Position numbers and translations under genes: made by a program. DNA of 64,000 bases from Microbacterium sp. M28. Lineage in GTDB: Bacteria; Actinomycetota; Actinomycetes; Actinomycetales; Microbacteriaceae. The notes under the pieces are model-generated. The model worked only from the letters and a program-made list of their open reading frames with translations. It ran no database searches and was not told where the DNA came from. The stretch's first letter is position 1, and every line of letters starts with the position of its first letter. Location: contig NZ_CP107546.1 of the NCBI RefSeq assembly GCF_025836995.1, forward strand, positions 2,666,001 to 2,730,000, given 5' to 3'. Of this stretch, positions 49,097 through 58,798 are shown piece by piece.

Positions 49097-49995
49097 TGAA
49101 CTTCGACGGCATCCTCTTCTTCCCTGTCACACCGTTCACCCCGGATGGCTCGGTCGAGCACGACCTCCTCGCCCAGCACATCGAGCGCGGGGTCACCGCC
49201 GGAGCAGGCGGCGTCTTCCCCGCGTGCGGCACCGGCGAGTTCCACGCGCTGTCCGCGACCGAGGCCGCCGCGGTCACCCGCACGGCCGTCACGACCGTCG
49301 CGGGCCGCGTACCGGTGATCGCGGGCGCCGGGGGGCCGCTCGGGCATGCGATCGAGGTCGCCAGAGCCGCCGCGGATGCCGGAGCCGACGGTCTGCTCGT
49401 GCTGCCGCCGTACCTCGTCGGTGGTACTCAGGCCGGGCTGATCGCGTACGTCGAGGCGATCGCCGCGGCATCCGATCTGCCGGTCATCGTGTACCACCGC
49501 GGCAGCGCGCAGTACTCGGTCGACACGATGCGCACCCTGGCTGCCAACCCGAAGGTGGTCGGCTTCAAGGACGGCACCGGCGACATCGGCACGACGCAGC
49601 TCATCGTCCGAGCGGTCGCCGAGACCGGACGCGCGGAGTTCGCGTTCTTCAACGGCCTGCTGACGGCCGAGCTGACGCAGGGCGCGTACCGCGGCATCGG
49701 CGTCCCGCTGTACTCGTCCGCCGCCTTCGCGATGATCCCCGAGGTCGCGAACGCGTTCTACCGCGCATACGTGTCCGGCGATGAGGAGCGCCGCCTGCAG
49801 ATCCTCGACGGTTTCTACCGACCACTGGTGAACCTCCGTGACGAGACGCCCGGCTTCGGCGTCTCGCTCATCAAGACGGGCCTGCGTCTGGGCGGGCTGC
49901 CGGTCGGCTCGGTGCGCGCACCGCTGGTCGATCCGACTGCGGCGCAGGCGACACGGCTCGCGGAGATCCTCGACGCGGGGCGCGCACTGCTGTGA
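49096..49995 (+). CDS. kdgD: 5-dehydro-4-deoxyglucarate dehydratase (KdgD)
   Basis: A 299-residue member of the dihydrodipicolinate synthase family. It decarboxylates and dehydrates 5-keto-4-deoxy-D-glucarate to 2-oxoglutarate semialdehyde. The Schiff-base lysine is in KVVGFKDGTGD (about 160). The N-terminal GILFFPVTPFTPDGS and PACGTGEFHALS fit KdgD, as does the C-terminal SLIKTGLRLGGLPVGSVRAPLVDPT. The start overlaps the preceding stop by one base. Cytoplasmic. Confidence 0.88.
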   Translation: MNFDGILFFPVTPFTPDGSVEHDLLAQHIERGVTAGAGGVFPACGTGEFHALSATEAAAVTRTAVTTVAGRVPVIAGAGGPLGHAIEVARAAADAGADGLLVLPPYLVGGTQAGLIAYVEAIAAASDLPVIVYHRGSAQYSVDTMRTLAANPKVVGFKDGTGDIGTTQLIVRAVAETGRAEFAFFNGLLTAELTQGAYRGIGVPLYSSAAFAMIPEVANAFYRAYVSGDEERRLQILDGFYRPLVNLRDETPGFGVSLIKTGLRLGGLPVGSVRAPLVDPTAAQATRLAEILDAGRALL

Positions 49996-51083
49996 CCACG
50001 ATCACCCGGTTCGACACCCGGCTGCAGCGCATCGCGCTCACCCGGCCGTGGGCGGCCGATGTCACCTCGGTCGGCATCGTCGCGACGCACGTCGTGCGGT
50101 CGGACGGCGCGGAGGGCTGGGGCTTCTCGTGGACCCCGCAGATCGGCGCCGCCGCCGTGCATGCTCTCCTCTCCGACGACATCGTGCGGGCCGCGATCGG
50201 GCGGTCGGCCGAGCCGGGCGAGGCATGGCAGGGCCTTTGGGAGCACCTGCACGAGGCCGGAGGCGGGGGCGTCACGACGATCGCACTGGCCGGACTGGAT
50301 CTCGCGCTGTGGGATGCCGCCGCCCGCGCCCGCGACCTGCCGGCCTCCGCCCTGATCGGACGCCGTCGCGAGCGGGCCCGCGTCTACGGCTCCGGCGTCA
50401 ACCTGCACTACACGCAGGACGAACTGCTCGCGCAGGTCCAGCGCTGGATCGACGCCGGCTTCACCGCGGTGAAGATCAAGGTCGGCAAGCCGGACATCGC
50501 CGAGGACGTCGATCGCGTCGGCGCCGTGCGCGCCTTGCTCGGCCCGGATCGGGAGCTCATGATCGACGCGAATCAGCGCTGGGATCTGGACCGCGCGACG
50601 ACATCCGTCGAGGCTCTCGCCCGTTTCGACCTCGCCTGGATCGAGGAACCGCTGCGGGCAGATGACCTCGGTGGCCACACCGAACTCGCCCGACGCATCG
50701 ACCTGCCGATCGCGGTCGGGGAGAACTTGCACACCGCGCACCGTTTCGCCGACTTCCTCCGCGCCGGTGCCGCCCAGATCGTGCAGCCGAACATCGTCCG
50801 CGTCGGCGGGATCTCCCCGTTCCAGCGGATCGCGCAGATCGCCTCCGACCACGGCACCGCGCTGCATCCGCACCTGCTGCCCGAACTGTCCGGGCAGCTC
50901 GCCCTCACGCTCCCCGGCGACGTCGCCGAGCCGTGGGCCGAGGACGTGGAGGACGCCGGATTCGGCGCACTCGGCGCACTGGAGGACTCCTCCCCCGTCG
51001 CCATCGCCGACGGGTACCTCACCGAGACGCCGCACGCCGGCCTCGGCATCCGCTTCTCCCCCCTTCTGACCGGAAAGGCCTGA
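49992..51083 (+). CDS. Enolase-superfamily enzyme (galactarolactone cycloisomerase/aldarate dehydratase type)
   Basis: A 363-residue mandelate-racemase-like enzyme. The KxK base is in FTAVKIKVGKP (about 160). The metal ligands are DANQRW, IEEPL and GENLHT, with a histidine in ALHPHLLPELS (about 295). The operon places it between a uronate dehydrogenase-like protein and KdgD. That fits converting galactaro- or glucarolactone (or the aldarate) to 5-keto-4-deoxyglucarate. Which of these it uses cannot be read from the sequence. The GTG start overlaps the kdgD stop. Confidence 0.82.
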   Translation: MTTITRFDTRLQRIALTRPWAADVTSVGIVATHVVRSDGAEGWGFSWTPQIGAAAVHALLSDDIVRAAIGRSAEPGEAWQGLWEHLHEAGGGGVTTIALAGLDLALWDAAARARDLPASALIGRRRERARVYGSGVNLHYTQDELLAQVQRWIDAGFTAVKIKVGKPDIAEDVDRVGAVRALLGPDRELMIDANQRWDLDRATTSVEALARFDLAWIEEPLRADDLGGHTELARRIDLPIAVGENLHTAHRFADFLRAGAAQIVQPNIVRVGGISPFQRIAQIASDHGTALHPHLLPELSGQLALTLPGDVAEPWAEDVEDAGFGALGALEDSSPVAIADGYLTETPHAGLGIRFSPLLTGKA

Positions 51084-51085
51084 TC

Positions 51086-52549
51086 ATGACCACGACCGCC
51101 GAAGAGCTCGAGTCGATCGCCCAGTCGGCGGCCGCGGCCGCCCCGGTGTGGCGGGCGTCGTCCGCCACCGAACGTGCCGCCTGGCTGCGCGCGATCGCCG
51201 ACGCGCTCGACGCGAACGTCGCGGAGCTCGTCGAGATCGCCGATCGTGAGACCCGCCTCGGCACCCCACGACTCACGGGGGAGGTCGCCCGGACGACGGG
51301 ACAGCTGCGGTTGTTCGCCTCGGTCGTCGAGGAGGGCTCGTTCCGCGAGATCATCGTCGACGACGCGGATGCCTCGGCTGCGCCGCCCCGACCCGAACTG
51401 CGCCGATTCCTCGTCGGCGTCGGGCCCGTCGCGGTGTTCTCGGCGTCGAACTTCCCGTTCGCGTTCTCGGTGGCCGGCGGCGACACCGCCTCGGCGCTGG
51501 CCGCGGGGAACCCGGTGATCGTGAAGGCCCACTCCGGCCACCTGGAGCTGTCCCGCCGCACCGCCGAGATCGTCGCGGGGGCGCTGCACGCTGCAGGCGC
51601 TCCGGATGGCTCGTTCGCACTCATCGAGGGGCGCGAAGCGGGCAATGCGCTCGTACAGCATCCTGCAATCCAGGCGGCCGGGTTCACCGGTTCCGTCTCG
51701 GGCGGGCGCGCACTGTTCGACCTCGCCTCAGGGCGACCGGCCCCGATCCCGTTCTACGGCGAGCTGGGCAGCGTCAACCCCGTCGTCATCACCCCGGCCG
51801 CGCTCGAGGCTCGAGGCGTCGAGCTCGCCACCGGACTCGTCGGCTCGTTCACGCTCGGCATCGGTCAGTTCTGCACCAAGCCGGGCGTCGTGTTCATCCC
51901 CGCGGGCACGGGGTTCGAAGACCGCGTCTCCGCCGCCGTCGCCTCGGTGACCGGCGGCCCGCTCCTGACGGACCGGATCACGGCGGCGTTCCCCGACGGC
52001 ATCCAGTCCCTGCTGGCGGATGAGTCGACCGCGCTCATCGCGCACGGCGCCGAGACCCCGGACGGTGCGCGTCCGGTCGTCGTGACGACGGATGCCGCTG
52101 CCGTGGCCGCGCGCCCCGAGGCGCTGCTGGAAGAGGTCTTCGGTCCCCTCACGCTGCTCGTGCGCTACACGGACGAGGCCGAACTGCACGCTGCCCTGAG
52201 CGTCGTGCCTGGTAGCCTCACGGCGACGCTGCACTCCGAGCCGTCCGATGACGTGGCCCGGACGCTCGTGCTGCTGCAGGAACGCGCCGGTCGTGTCCTG
52301 TTCGCCGGCTGGCCGACGGGTGTCGCCGTGACGTGGTCCCAGCAGCACGGCGGCCCGTGGCCGGCGACCACATCGCTGCACACCTCGGTCGGTGCGACGG
52401 CGATCCGCCGATTCCTGCGCCCTGTCGTGTTCCAGGATGCCCCGGAGCGCCTGCTCCCGCCCGAGCTGCGCGACGCCTCCCTCGCATCGCTCCCGCACCG
52501 TCGCAACGGAGTCCTCCGCACCCCCGCAGCGCCCCACCCCGTTGGTTGA
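51086..52549 (+). CDS. 2-oxoglutarate semialdehyde dehydrogenase (NADP+-type ALDH)
   Basis: A 487-residue aldehyde dehydrogenase of the ketoglutarate-semialdehyde group. SASNFPFAFSVAGGDTASAL is the nucleotide-binding core and FYGELGSVNP carries the general-base glutamate. GQFCTKPGVVF holds the catalytic cysteine (about 263), in the FCTKPG form typical of this type. It makes 2-oxoglutarate and so ends the oxidative route in the TCA cycle. Its last codons lie inside the downstream palindrome. Confidence 0.9.
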   Translation: MTTTAEELESIAQSAAAAAPVWRASSATERAAWLRAIADALDANVAELVEIADRETRLGTPRLTGEVARTTGQLRLFASVVEEGSFREIIVDDADASAAPPRPELRRFLVGVGPVAVFSASNFPFAFSVAGGDTASALAAGNPVIVKAHSGHLELSRRTAEIVAGALHAAGAPDGSFALIEGREAGNALVQHPAIQAAGFTGSVSGGRALFDLASGRPAPIPFYGELGSVNPVVITPAALEARGVELATGLVGSFTLGIGQFCTKPGVVFIPAGTGFEDRVSAAVASVTGGPLLTDRITAAFPDGIQSLLADESTALIAHGAETPDGARPVVVTTDAAAVAARPEALLEEVFGPLTLLVRYTDEAELHAALSVVPGSLTATLHSEPSDDVARTLVLLQERAGRVLFAGWPTGVAVTWSQQHGGPWPATTSLHTSVGATAIRRFLRPVVFQDAPERLLPPELRDASLASLPHRRNGVLRTPAAPHPVG

Positions 52550-52630
52550 GCGACGAGCGCAGCGGGGAGTCGAAACGCCGTGACGGCTGTTCAGCTGTGA
52601 TCGCGTTTCGACTCGCTCCGCTCGCTCAAC
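52545..52630. repeat. Large imperfect palindrome ending the oxidative operon
   Basis: The left arm (52545-52577) contains GTTGAGCGACGAGCGCAGCG and ends GTCGAAACG. The right arm (52604-52630) is CGTTTCGACTCGCTCCGCTC and ends GCTCAAC. The ALDH stop codon is inside the left arm. A further copy of GCTCGCTCAACGAACGA follows at about 52652. This GTTGAGCGAGC/CGTTTCGACTC form looks like a dispersed extragenic palindrome used as a terminator between convergent operons. Confidence 0.75.
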
Positions 52631-52686
52631 GAACGAGGGGGTGACGCTCGGCTCGCTCAACGAACGACGGAGCGAGCGGGCACCCG

Positions 52687-53454
52687 CTACGGCAGCGCGC
52701 GCAGCGCCGCGATCGAGGCGGCGATCTCGGTCTCGAGGTCGTCGCCCCAGTTGCACTCCAGCGACACGGGGCCGTCGAATCCGGCATCCCGCAGCGTCGC
52801 GACGAACTCACGCCACTGCCCGTCACCCGCGCCGAGCCAGCGTCGACCGGCATCAGCGATGTGCGCGTGGCCGATCCGATCGATGTGGTCGCTCACCGTC
52901 GAGAGCGGCTCGCCCTCCTGCTCGATGTGGAAGAGATCCGCCACGACCGGAACACCATCGATGCCGTGCGCGTCGAGGAAGTCGACGGCCTCGCCGATCG
53001 TGTGGATGAGGTTCGTCTCCCCCTGATGCAACGGCTCGAGCATCACACGAAGGCCGTGCGCCGCTGCGGCATCCCGCGCGATCGCGAGCGACTCGGCGAA
53101 GCGCACCTCGGCAGCGGAGCGGTCGGCGCCCTCGGGGATGCGGCGGGCGGCCCCTGAGCCGAAGACGATCTTCGCGCCGGGTTCGGCGACCTGCGCGAGC
53201 ACCGGGAAGATCGACGCGAAGTACGACCGGACCTTCTCGAGGTCGAAGGCGGGGTCGGCCACCCGGACGTCGCCGGGCAGCAGGATCGCGAACGACGGAT
53301 GCCGCTCTCCCGCGAACTCCGGGTTGAGGCTCGGCGTGCCGTCGTCCGCGAAGAGGATCACGTTGCCGACGATCGTCGGCTCGACGTAGTCCGCGCCGAG
53401 TCGCTGCGCGATGAGGCCGTTGGCCCGAGGTCCGATGAGGCCGACAGTGGTCAC
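52687..53454 (-). CDS. Sugar phosphate isomerase/epimerase-like TIM barrel
   Basis: A 255-residue xylose-isomerase-like barrel. Metal and substrate segments: RVMLEPLHQGETNLIHT (about 130), VVADLFHIEQEGEP (about 165), IGHAHIADAGRRWLGAG (about 192) and PVSLECNWGDD (about 230). The GTG start overlaps the permease stop by four bases. It is last in the isomerase-route operon. Closest in style to hydroxypyruvate isomerase or ketose epimerases; the substrate is unknown. Confidence 0.85.
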   Translation of the reverse strand: MTTVGLIGPRANGLIAQRLGADYVEPTIVGNVILFADDGTPSLNPEFAGERHPSFAILLPGDVRVADPAFDLEKVRSYFASIFPVLAQVAEPGAKIVFGSGAARRIPEGADRSAAEVRFAESLAIARDAAAAHGLRVMLEPLHQGETNLIHTIGEAVDFLDAHGIDGVPVVADLFHIEQEGEPLSTVSDHIDRIGHAHIADAGRRWLGAGDGQWREFVATLRDAGFDGPVSLECNWGDDLETEIAASIAALRALP

Positions 53455-54368
53455 TTGAGACTCCCTGAGACGAGGTCGAGGCGCCAGTAGCGCTGGAGGA
53501 TCAGCACGAACGCGACGACCGGGATGATCGCGACCGCAGCACCGGCGATCGCGAGGGTGTAGAGGATGGGCTCGCTGCCGCCGCGGTTGAGCATCATGTA
53601 CATCGAGACCGTGATGGGGAACAGGTCGGGGTCGGTGAGCATGATGTACGGCAGCAGGAAGTTGTTCCACGCCCCGATGAACTGCAGCAGGAAGATGGTG
53701 ACGAGTCCCGGCATCAGCATCGGAAGACCGATCGAGCGGAACGTGCGCCATTCGCTCGATCCGTCGACGCGCGCGGCTTCCAGCAGCTCGACCGGCACGG
53801 AAGCCCGGGCGAACACGTACGCGAGGTAGATGCCGAAGGGGGTGATCATGGTCGGGATGAGAACCGACCAGTAGGTGTTGGCCAGACCGATCTCCGCGAA
53901 GAGCAGGTACTGCGGGATCGCGAGCGTGATCGTCGGCAGCAGGACGCCGCCGAGCAGTCCGACCATGATCGCGTGCTTGCCGCGGAACTCGTACATCGCG
54001 AGCGCGTAGCCGGCACCTGCCGAGAACAGCGTCGAGGCGAGAGCACCGACGATGCTGTAGAGGAAGCTGTTGCCGAGCCACTTCGCGAAGCCGCCGTTCT
54101 CGTAGGCGAACAGCGCGACGAGGTTGTCCCACAGGGCAGTCCCGAAGCTGAAGGCGGGGGTCGTGAACAGCTCGGCCGACGACTTCGTGGCCGAGAAGAA
54201 CACCCACACGACCGGCAGCAGGAAGTACACCGCCGACACGATCAGCACCGTCGTCGGCAGGATCGCCGTGAGGGGAACGCCCCGCCGACGTGAGCCTGCC
54301 GGACGATCGTAGGCCGGCGGTCGCTGCGCGGCGGAGGCGCGCTTCTCGCGCGAGGAGAGCAGGGTCAT
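53451..54368 (-). CDS. ABC sugar permease (MalG type)
   Basis: A 305-residue permease. TM1 is LPTTVLIVSAVYFLLPVVWV; the EAA loop is EAARVDGSSEWRTFRSIGLP; the C-terminus is FVLILQRYWRLDLVSGSLK. ATG 54368 overlaps the stop of the partner permease. It belongs to the importer of the isomerase-route operon. Confidence 0.9.
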   Translation of the reverse strand: MTLLSSREKRASAAQRPPAYDRPAGSRRRGVPLTAILPTTVLIVSAVYFLLPVVWVFFSATKSSAELFTTPAFSFGTALWDNLVALFAYENGGFAKWLGNSFLYSIVGALASTLFSAGAGYALAMYEFRGKHAIMVGLLGGVLLPTITLAIPQYLLFAEIGLANTYWSVLIPTMITPFGIYLAYVFARASVPVELLEAARVDGSSEWRTFRSIGLPMLMPGLVTIFLLQFIGAWNNFLLPYIMLTDPDLFPITVSMYMMLNRGGSEPILYTLAIAGAAVAIIPVVAFVLILQRYWRLDLVSGSLK

Positions 54369-55351
54369 CGGTCGGCCTTCCGTGTGGCCAGTCGGCGTCC
54401 GCCGAGCACGAGCAGGGACAGCAGCACCGTCCCCAGCGCCAGGAGGATGGATGCCGCGGCGGCGGAGTTGAGATCGTCGTGCGCGAAGGCATCGCGATAC
54501 ACGCGCATGAGCGGGAAGAACGTCGAGTCGATCGCGTTCGTGAGGGTCGCGAGCATGGCGGGCTCGCTGTAGATCTGCAGGGCGCCGATCACCGAGAACA
54601 GCCCGGTGACCACGGTGGCCGGCACGACGTGCGGCAGCTTGATGTACCACGCGATGCGCCCCTCGCCGCAGCCGTCGATGCGGGCGGCGTCGATCTGCGA
54701 GCGGTCGAGCGACTGCAGCGCCGTGTAGATGATGACGGTGTTGAACCCGATGCCTCCCCACAGCACGACGTTGACGATGCCCACGTAGATCCAGTCCCCG
54801 GAGAGCAGGTTCGGCAGCTGGATGCCGAAGGTGCTCGCGAACTGGTAGACCGGGCTGATGTCGGGGACGTAGAGGAATCCCCACATCAGGGCTGCGATGA
54901 CGCTGGGCACACCGTACGGCAGGAAGATCGAGGTCCGGCTGAAGGACTTCGCGCGGGCTCGAGGCAGATCCAGCAGCAGGGCCAGCAGGATCGAGGTGCC
55001 CATCAGCAGCGGCACCATGATCGCGGCATAGATGCCCAGGTGCGCGAGGCTCGTCCAGAACGTGGGGTCCTCGAGCACGGAGACGTAGTTGCCCAGTCCG
55101 ACGAACGTCTCCTCGCGCGGACCGAATGCCCCGCCGCTGGATTCGCCGCGGCCGCGCACGCTCAACCACCCGGAGTAGACGATCGGGATGACGAACACGA
55201 GGGCGAACATCACGAGCGCCGGTGCCATCAGGGCGTAGGCGAAGCCCGTGTGCCGCTGCAGATGCGGGCGGCGCGCCCGCCGGGGCGGGAGGACGACGGT
55301 TCGCGTCGCCTCCCCGCCCGCGGGCGCACTCTCCTGGAGGAGTGCAGTCAT
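54365..55351 (-). CDS. ABC sugar permease (MalF type)
   Basis: A 328-residue permease. TM1 is FAYALMAPALVMFALVFVIP; the EAA loop is DAARIDGCGEGRIAWYIKLP, with a cysteine in the usual alanine or serine place. The start is four bases after the binding-protein stop. It pairs with the next permease; the ATPase is presumably encoded elsewhere. Confidence 0.9.
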   Translation of the reverse strand: MTALLQESAPAGGEATRTVVLPPRRARRPHLQRHTGFAYALMAPALVMFALVFVIPIVYSGWLSVRGRGESSGGAFGPREETFVGLGNYVSVLEDPTFWTSLAHLGIYAAIMVPLLMGTSILLALLLDLPRARAKSFSRTSIFLPYGVPSVIAALMWGFLYVPDISPVYQFASTFGIQLPNLLSGDWIYVGIVNVVLWGGIGFNTVIIYTALQSLDRSQIDAARIDGCGEGRIAWYIKLPHVVPATVVTGLFSVIGALQIYSEPAMLATLTNAIDSTFFPLMRVYRDAFAHDDLNSAAAASILLALGTVLLSLLVLGGRRLATRKADR

Positions 55352-55355
55352 GATG

Positions 55356-56639
55356 TCAGTCCAGATCGCCTTCGACGGTGGTCTGCACGGTGGACAGCAC
55401 CTTCGACCAGTCTCCCGTCTCGATCGCCGCGCCGAGCGCGTCGTTCAGTGCGGTGAACGCGACCTGCGTGTTCGGTCCCCACTGCACGGAGACCAGCCCC
55501 GATGCGGACTCGGCCGCGGACGGCCAGTACGCGTCGTCCTCGGGGATGAGGTCGGGCGCCGGCCGGTCGATCTCCTGGCCGTGCAGTGCGGCGGTGAACT
55601 TGTTGATGCCGACGAGGCCTTCCGCGCCTTCATCCGATGCGTTCAACCACGTGAGGAACTCGACGGACTCGTCGTAGTGCTCGCTGTCGGCGAGGATGAT
55701 GTCGGCCGACCCTCCGCGCGCGAAGGTCTTGAGCTCTCCCGCTTCCCACTGCGGGATCTGCGCCGCACCCCAGAGCCCGACCGTGTCGGGGTACTGGTTC
55801 AGCAGCGGCCCCGGCGCCCACGCGCCGGCGATCTGGCCGAGCACCTTGCCGGATGCCGTCGCCTCGATGAACTCGGGGCTGCCCGACGGGTACGTGCTGA
55901 TGAGGTCGTCCTCGATCAGACCCTGCCAGTACTCGAGCACTTCGGCACTGGCCTCGTCGTCGATGTCGACCTTCCACTCGTCGTCGGCGAACTCCCACCA
56001 CTGCGCGCCGTTCTGCAGGGCGAGCCCCATGAACAGGTCGGCGTCCAGCGCGCTGAAGTTGGCCAGGTAGTGGTCGCCGGGCAACGACCGCACCTGCTCG
56101 GCGAGCGCACGGAACTCGTCCCACGTCTCGGCGGGCTCGATGCCCAGCTGACCGAACAGGTCGGTGCGATAGACGAACAGCGCCGGTCCGAGATCCTGCG
56201 GGATGCCGAAGATCGTGTCGTCGAAGGTGACGGTGTCCAGTGTGGTCTCGGAGAAGGCTTCCTCCAGCTCGTCGCGTACGGACTCGACATCCGCCACGAC
56301 TCCGGCCGAGACGTAGGTGGGCAGCTGGGTGTACTCGGCCTGCGCGATGTCGGGTCCTTCGCCGGCTCGGACGGCCGACAGCACCTTGACCGGGAAGTCC
56401 GCACCGCCGGCCGGGGCGGAGATGTTGACCTGGATGTCGGGGTTCTGCTCGTTCCATTCGGCGACGCGCTTGTCGACGTTCGATCCCCACGCCCAGAACT
56501 CGAGCGTGACCGGACCGTCGTTCTCCTTCTCCGAGCCCGAATCGGCTGAGCCGCTCGAGTCGCCGGAGGCGCAGCCTGCCAGAGCCAGTCCGGCGACGAC
56601 GAATCCGGCGATGGCGGTGAGTGTCCTGCGGTGTGCCAT
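55356..56639 (-). CDS. ABC sugar solute-binding lipoprotein
   Basis: A 427-residue family 1 binding protein. The lipobox is GLALAGCASGD (cysteine near residue 23), followed by an acidic, serine-rich linker (SSGSADSGSEKEND). The mature domain starts VTLEFWAWGSNVDKRVAEWN. A GGAGGA-type site precedes the start. It sits upstream of the two permeases in an operon rich in uronate enzymes, so a uronate or uronate oligomer is the likely ligand. Confidence 0.92.
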   Translation of the reverse strand: MAHRRTLTAIAGFVVAGLALAGCASGDSSGSADSGSEKENDGPVTLEFWAWGSNVDKRVAEWNEQNPDIQVNISAPAGGADFPVKVLSAVRAGEGPDIAQAEYTQLPTYVSAGVVADVESVRDELEEAFSETTLDTVTFDDTIFGIPQDLGPALFVYRTDLFGQLGIEPAETWDEFRALAEQVRSLPGDHYLANFSALDADLFMGLALQNGAQWWEFADDEWKVDIDDEASAEVLEYWQGLIEDDLISTYPSGSPEFIEATASGKVLGQIAGAWAPGPLLNQYPDTVGLWGAAQIPQWEAGELKTFARGGSADIILADSEHYDESVEFLTWLNASDEGAEGLVGINKFTAALHGQEIDRPAPDLIPEDDAYWPSAAESASGLVSVQWGPNTQVAFTALNDALGAAIETGDWSKVLSTVQTTVEGDLD

Positions 56640-56677
56640 GTGATCCTCCTTGATACGTGGTGTGTTGCGAGGGTGGG

Positions 56678-57532
56678 TCAGAAGAGGTCGGCGAAGCCGA
56701 GCCTCGTGAGGTTGCGATGCGAGATCTCGAGCGCTTCCCAGACCGTGCGCCCGTAGAGGTCGTCCTGCTCGACGAGCAGGTAGTCGGCGCCGGATCGGAC
56801 CGACTGGTCGATGATCGCCGGCCAGTCGAGGTTGCCCTCGCCGACCTCGGCGAACTGCACGAGTCCGTTCCAGGCCGCGCCCCAGGCCGCGTGATCGCCG
56901 CTCTCGAACGCGTCGATGTCCGCGGCATCCGGCATCGCGATCCGGTAGTCCTTCAGGTGCACCATCCGCACCCGGCCGGCGTACTGCCCGATCACGCGAG
57001 CGGGGTCGAGCCCGCCGCGGGCGATCCAGTGGGCGTCGAGCTCGATCCCCACGTGCGGGGAGTTCTCGGCGATGATCTCAAGCAGGTAGCGACCGTCGAC
57101 CTTCGCGAACTCGACGTGGTGGTTGTGGTAATACAGCGCGATGCCCTCGTCGGACAGGCGCTCGGCCGCGGCATCCGCCCTTCGGCAGAAGTCGAGCACG
57201 GCGTCGGTCGAGCGCAGCGCGGGGATCGGCAGCATTCCGATGCGGACCATGTCCGCACCGAGCGCGCGGCAGTCCGCGACGATCTTGCCGAAATCGTCCT
57301 CGAGGGAGTCGTTGATCCCGCCGGCGGTCAGTGCCGCCGACAGGGCGCAGTACTCGACGCCGAGCTCGCCGCCGGCTCGCTGCAGTTCGGCGACCGTCTC
57401 CGTCGTGAGCGGGATCTGCGACAGCTCGGCGACACGGTAGCCGATCTCCGTCGTGCGACGAAACGTTTCAAACGCGCCGAGCTCTGCGACGGCGCTCTTG
57501 AGCATCATCGCCTGGACGCCGATGCGTGCCAT
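56678..57532 (-). CDS. Sugar phosphate isomerase/epimerase-like TIM barrel
   Basis: A 284-residue TIM barrel. Metal-site segments: IALYYHNHHVEF (about 132), HVGIELDAHWIARGG (about 165), VRMVHLKDYR (about 190) and YLLVEQDDLYGRT (about 255). It lies between the mannonate dehydratase and the importer genes. GAAACGTTTC (57460-57469), a LacI-like dyad, lies inside its 5' coding region. Substrate unknown; an inosose- or 3-keto-sugar-type enzyme is possible. Confidence 0.87.
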   Translation of the reverse strand: MARIGVQAMMLKSAVAELGAFETFRRTTEIGYRVAELSQIPLTTETVAELQRAGGELGVEYCALSAALTAGGINDSLEDDFGKIVADCRALGADMVRIGMLPIPALRSTDAVLDFCRRADAAAERLSDEGIALYYHNHHVEFAKVDGRYLLEIIAENSPHVGIELDAHWIARGGLDPARVIGQYAGRVRMVHLKDYRIAMPDAADIDAFESGDHAAWGAAWNGLVQFAEVGEGNLDWPAIIDQSVRSGADYLLVEQDDLYGRTVWEALEISHRNLTRLGFADLF

Positions 57533-57559
57533 GAGGTTTCCTTTCGGGTGAAGTGCCGG

Positions 57560-58798
57560 TCACCAGTCGTGGACGGTGCCATCAGCCAGTCGGTTGTAAG
57601 GCAGGTAGGCCTGCTCGTAGGGGTACTTTCCTGCTTCGTCGACGTCGAGTTCGACGCCGAGGCCCGGTGCGTCACCCGGGTGCAGCAGCCCGTCCTGCCA
57701 GGAGAACGACTGCCGGAACACCTGATCCGTGCGCGCGCCGTGCCGCATGTACTCCTGGATGCCGAAGTTGTGGATGCTGAGCCCGAGATGCATCGCGGCT
57801 GCCATGCCGACCGGAGAGATGTCGGTCGGACCGTGCATGCCGGACTTGATCTGGTACTGCGCCGCGTACTCGAGCGTCTTCTTGAGCGCCGTGATGCCGC
57901 CCATGTGCGTGACGGCGCCGCGGACGTAGTCGATCAGCTGCTCGCGGATCAGGTCCTTGAAGTCCCAGACCGTGTTGAAGATCTCGCCGATCGCGAGCGG
58001 CGTCGTGGTGTGCTGACGCACCAGGCGCAGCGCCTCCTGGTTCTCCGCCGGTGTGCAGTCCTCGAGCCAGAACAGGTCGTATGGCTCCAGGTCCTTGCCC
58101 AGGCGCGCGGCCTGGATCGGGGTCATCCGGTGGTGACCGTCGTGCAGCAGCGGGATCTCGGGTCCGAACTCGTTGCGCACCGCTTCGAAGACCCCGGGCA
58201 GGTGCCGCAGGTACGCCCGCGTGTCCCAGTCCTCCTCGACGGGCTTCGCCCCTCGTCGCGCCGGTTCGTGGTCGTACCTGGCCTCACCGCCGAACGTGTC
58301 GGCCGCCTGCGAGGCGATGCCGTAGATCGCCTTGAGCCCCGGGACACCGGTCTGGATGCGGATGGCGCGGTATCCCTGCTCCAGATGCGAGCGCACGGAG
58401 TCGAACAGCTCAGGCAGCTCCTTGCCAGAGGCGTGCCCGTACGCGAGCAGCCCCCGCCGGGACGCACCGCCGAGCAGCTGGTACAGCGGCATGCCCGCGG
58501 CCTTCGCCTTGATATCCCACAGTGCCATGTCCACGGCGGCGATCGCCGCCATCGTGACCGGGCCGCGGCGCCAGTACGCCGAGCGGTACAGGAACTGCCA
58601 AGTGTCCTCGATGCGGTGCGCGTCCCGTCCGACCAGCAGCGGCACGACGTGCTCGGTCAGGTACGCGACGACGGCGAGCTCGCGGCCGTTCAGGGTCGCA
58701 TCGCCCAGACCGGTCAGGCCGTCGTCCGTCGTGAGCTTGAGCGTCACGAAGTTCCGATCGGGGCTCGTGACGATCACCTCTGCCCTGTCGATGATCAT
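57560..58798 (-). CDS. manD: D-mannonate dehydratase, enolase superfamily (ManD/RspA)
   Basis: A 412-residue ManD-type enzyme converting D-mannonate to 2-keto-3-deoxygluconate. Diagnostic stretches: [54 protein letters not shown] (carrying the metal-site aspartate and histidine), [43 protein letters not shown] and a C-terminal [13 protein letters not shown]. It is overlapped by the fructuronate reductase gene, the preceding step. Confidence 0.92.
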   Translation of the reverse strand: MIIDRAEVIVTSPDRNFVTLKLTTDDGLTGLGDATLNGRELAVVAYLTEHVVPLLVGRDAHRIEDTWQFLYRSAYWRRGPVTMAAIAAVDMALWDIKAKAAGMPLYQLLGGASRRGLLAYGHASGKELPELFDSVRSHLEQGYRAIRIQTGVPGLKAIYGIASQAADTFGGEARYDHEPARRGAKPVEEDWDTRAYLRHLPGVFEAVRNEFGPEIPLLHDGHHRMTPIQAARLGKDLEPYDLFWLEDCTPAENQEALRLVRQHTTTPLAIGEIFNTVWDFKDLIREQLIDYVRGAVTHMGGITALKKTLEYAAQYQIKSGMHGPTDISPVGMAAAMHLGLSIHNFGIQEYMRHGARTDQVFRQSFSWQDGLLHPGDAPGLGVELDVDEAGKYPYEQAYLPYNRLADGTVHDW

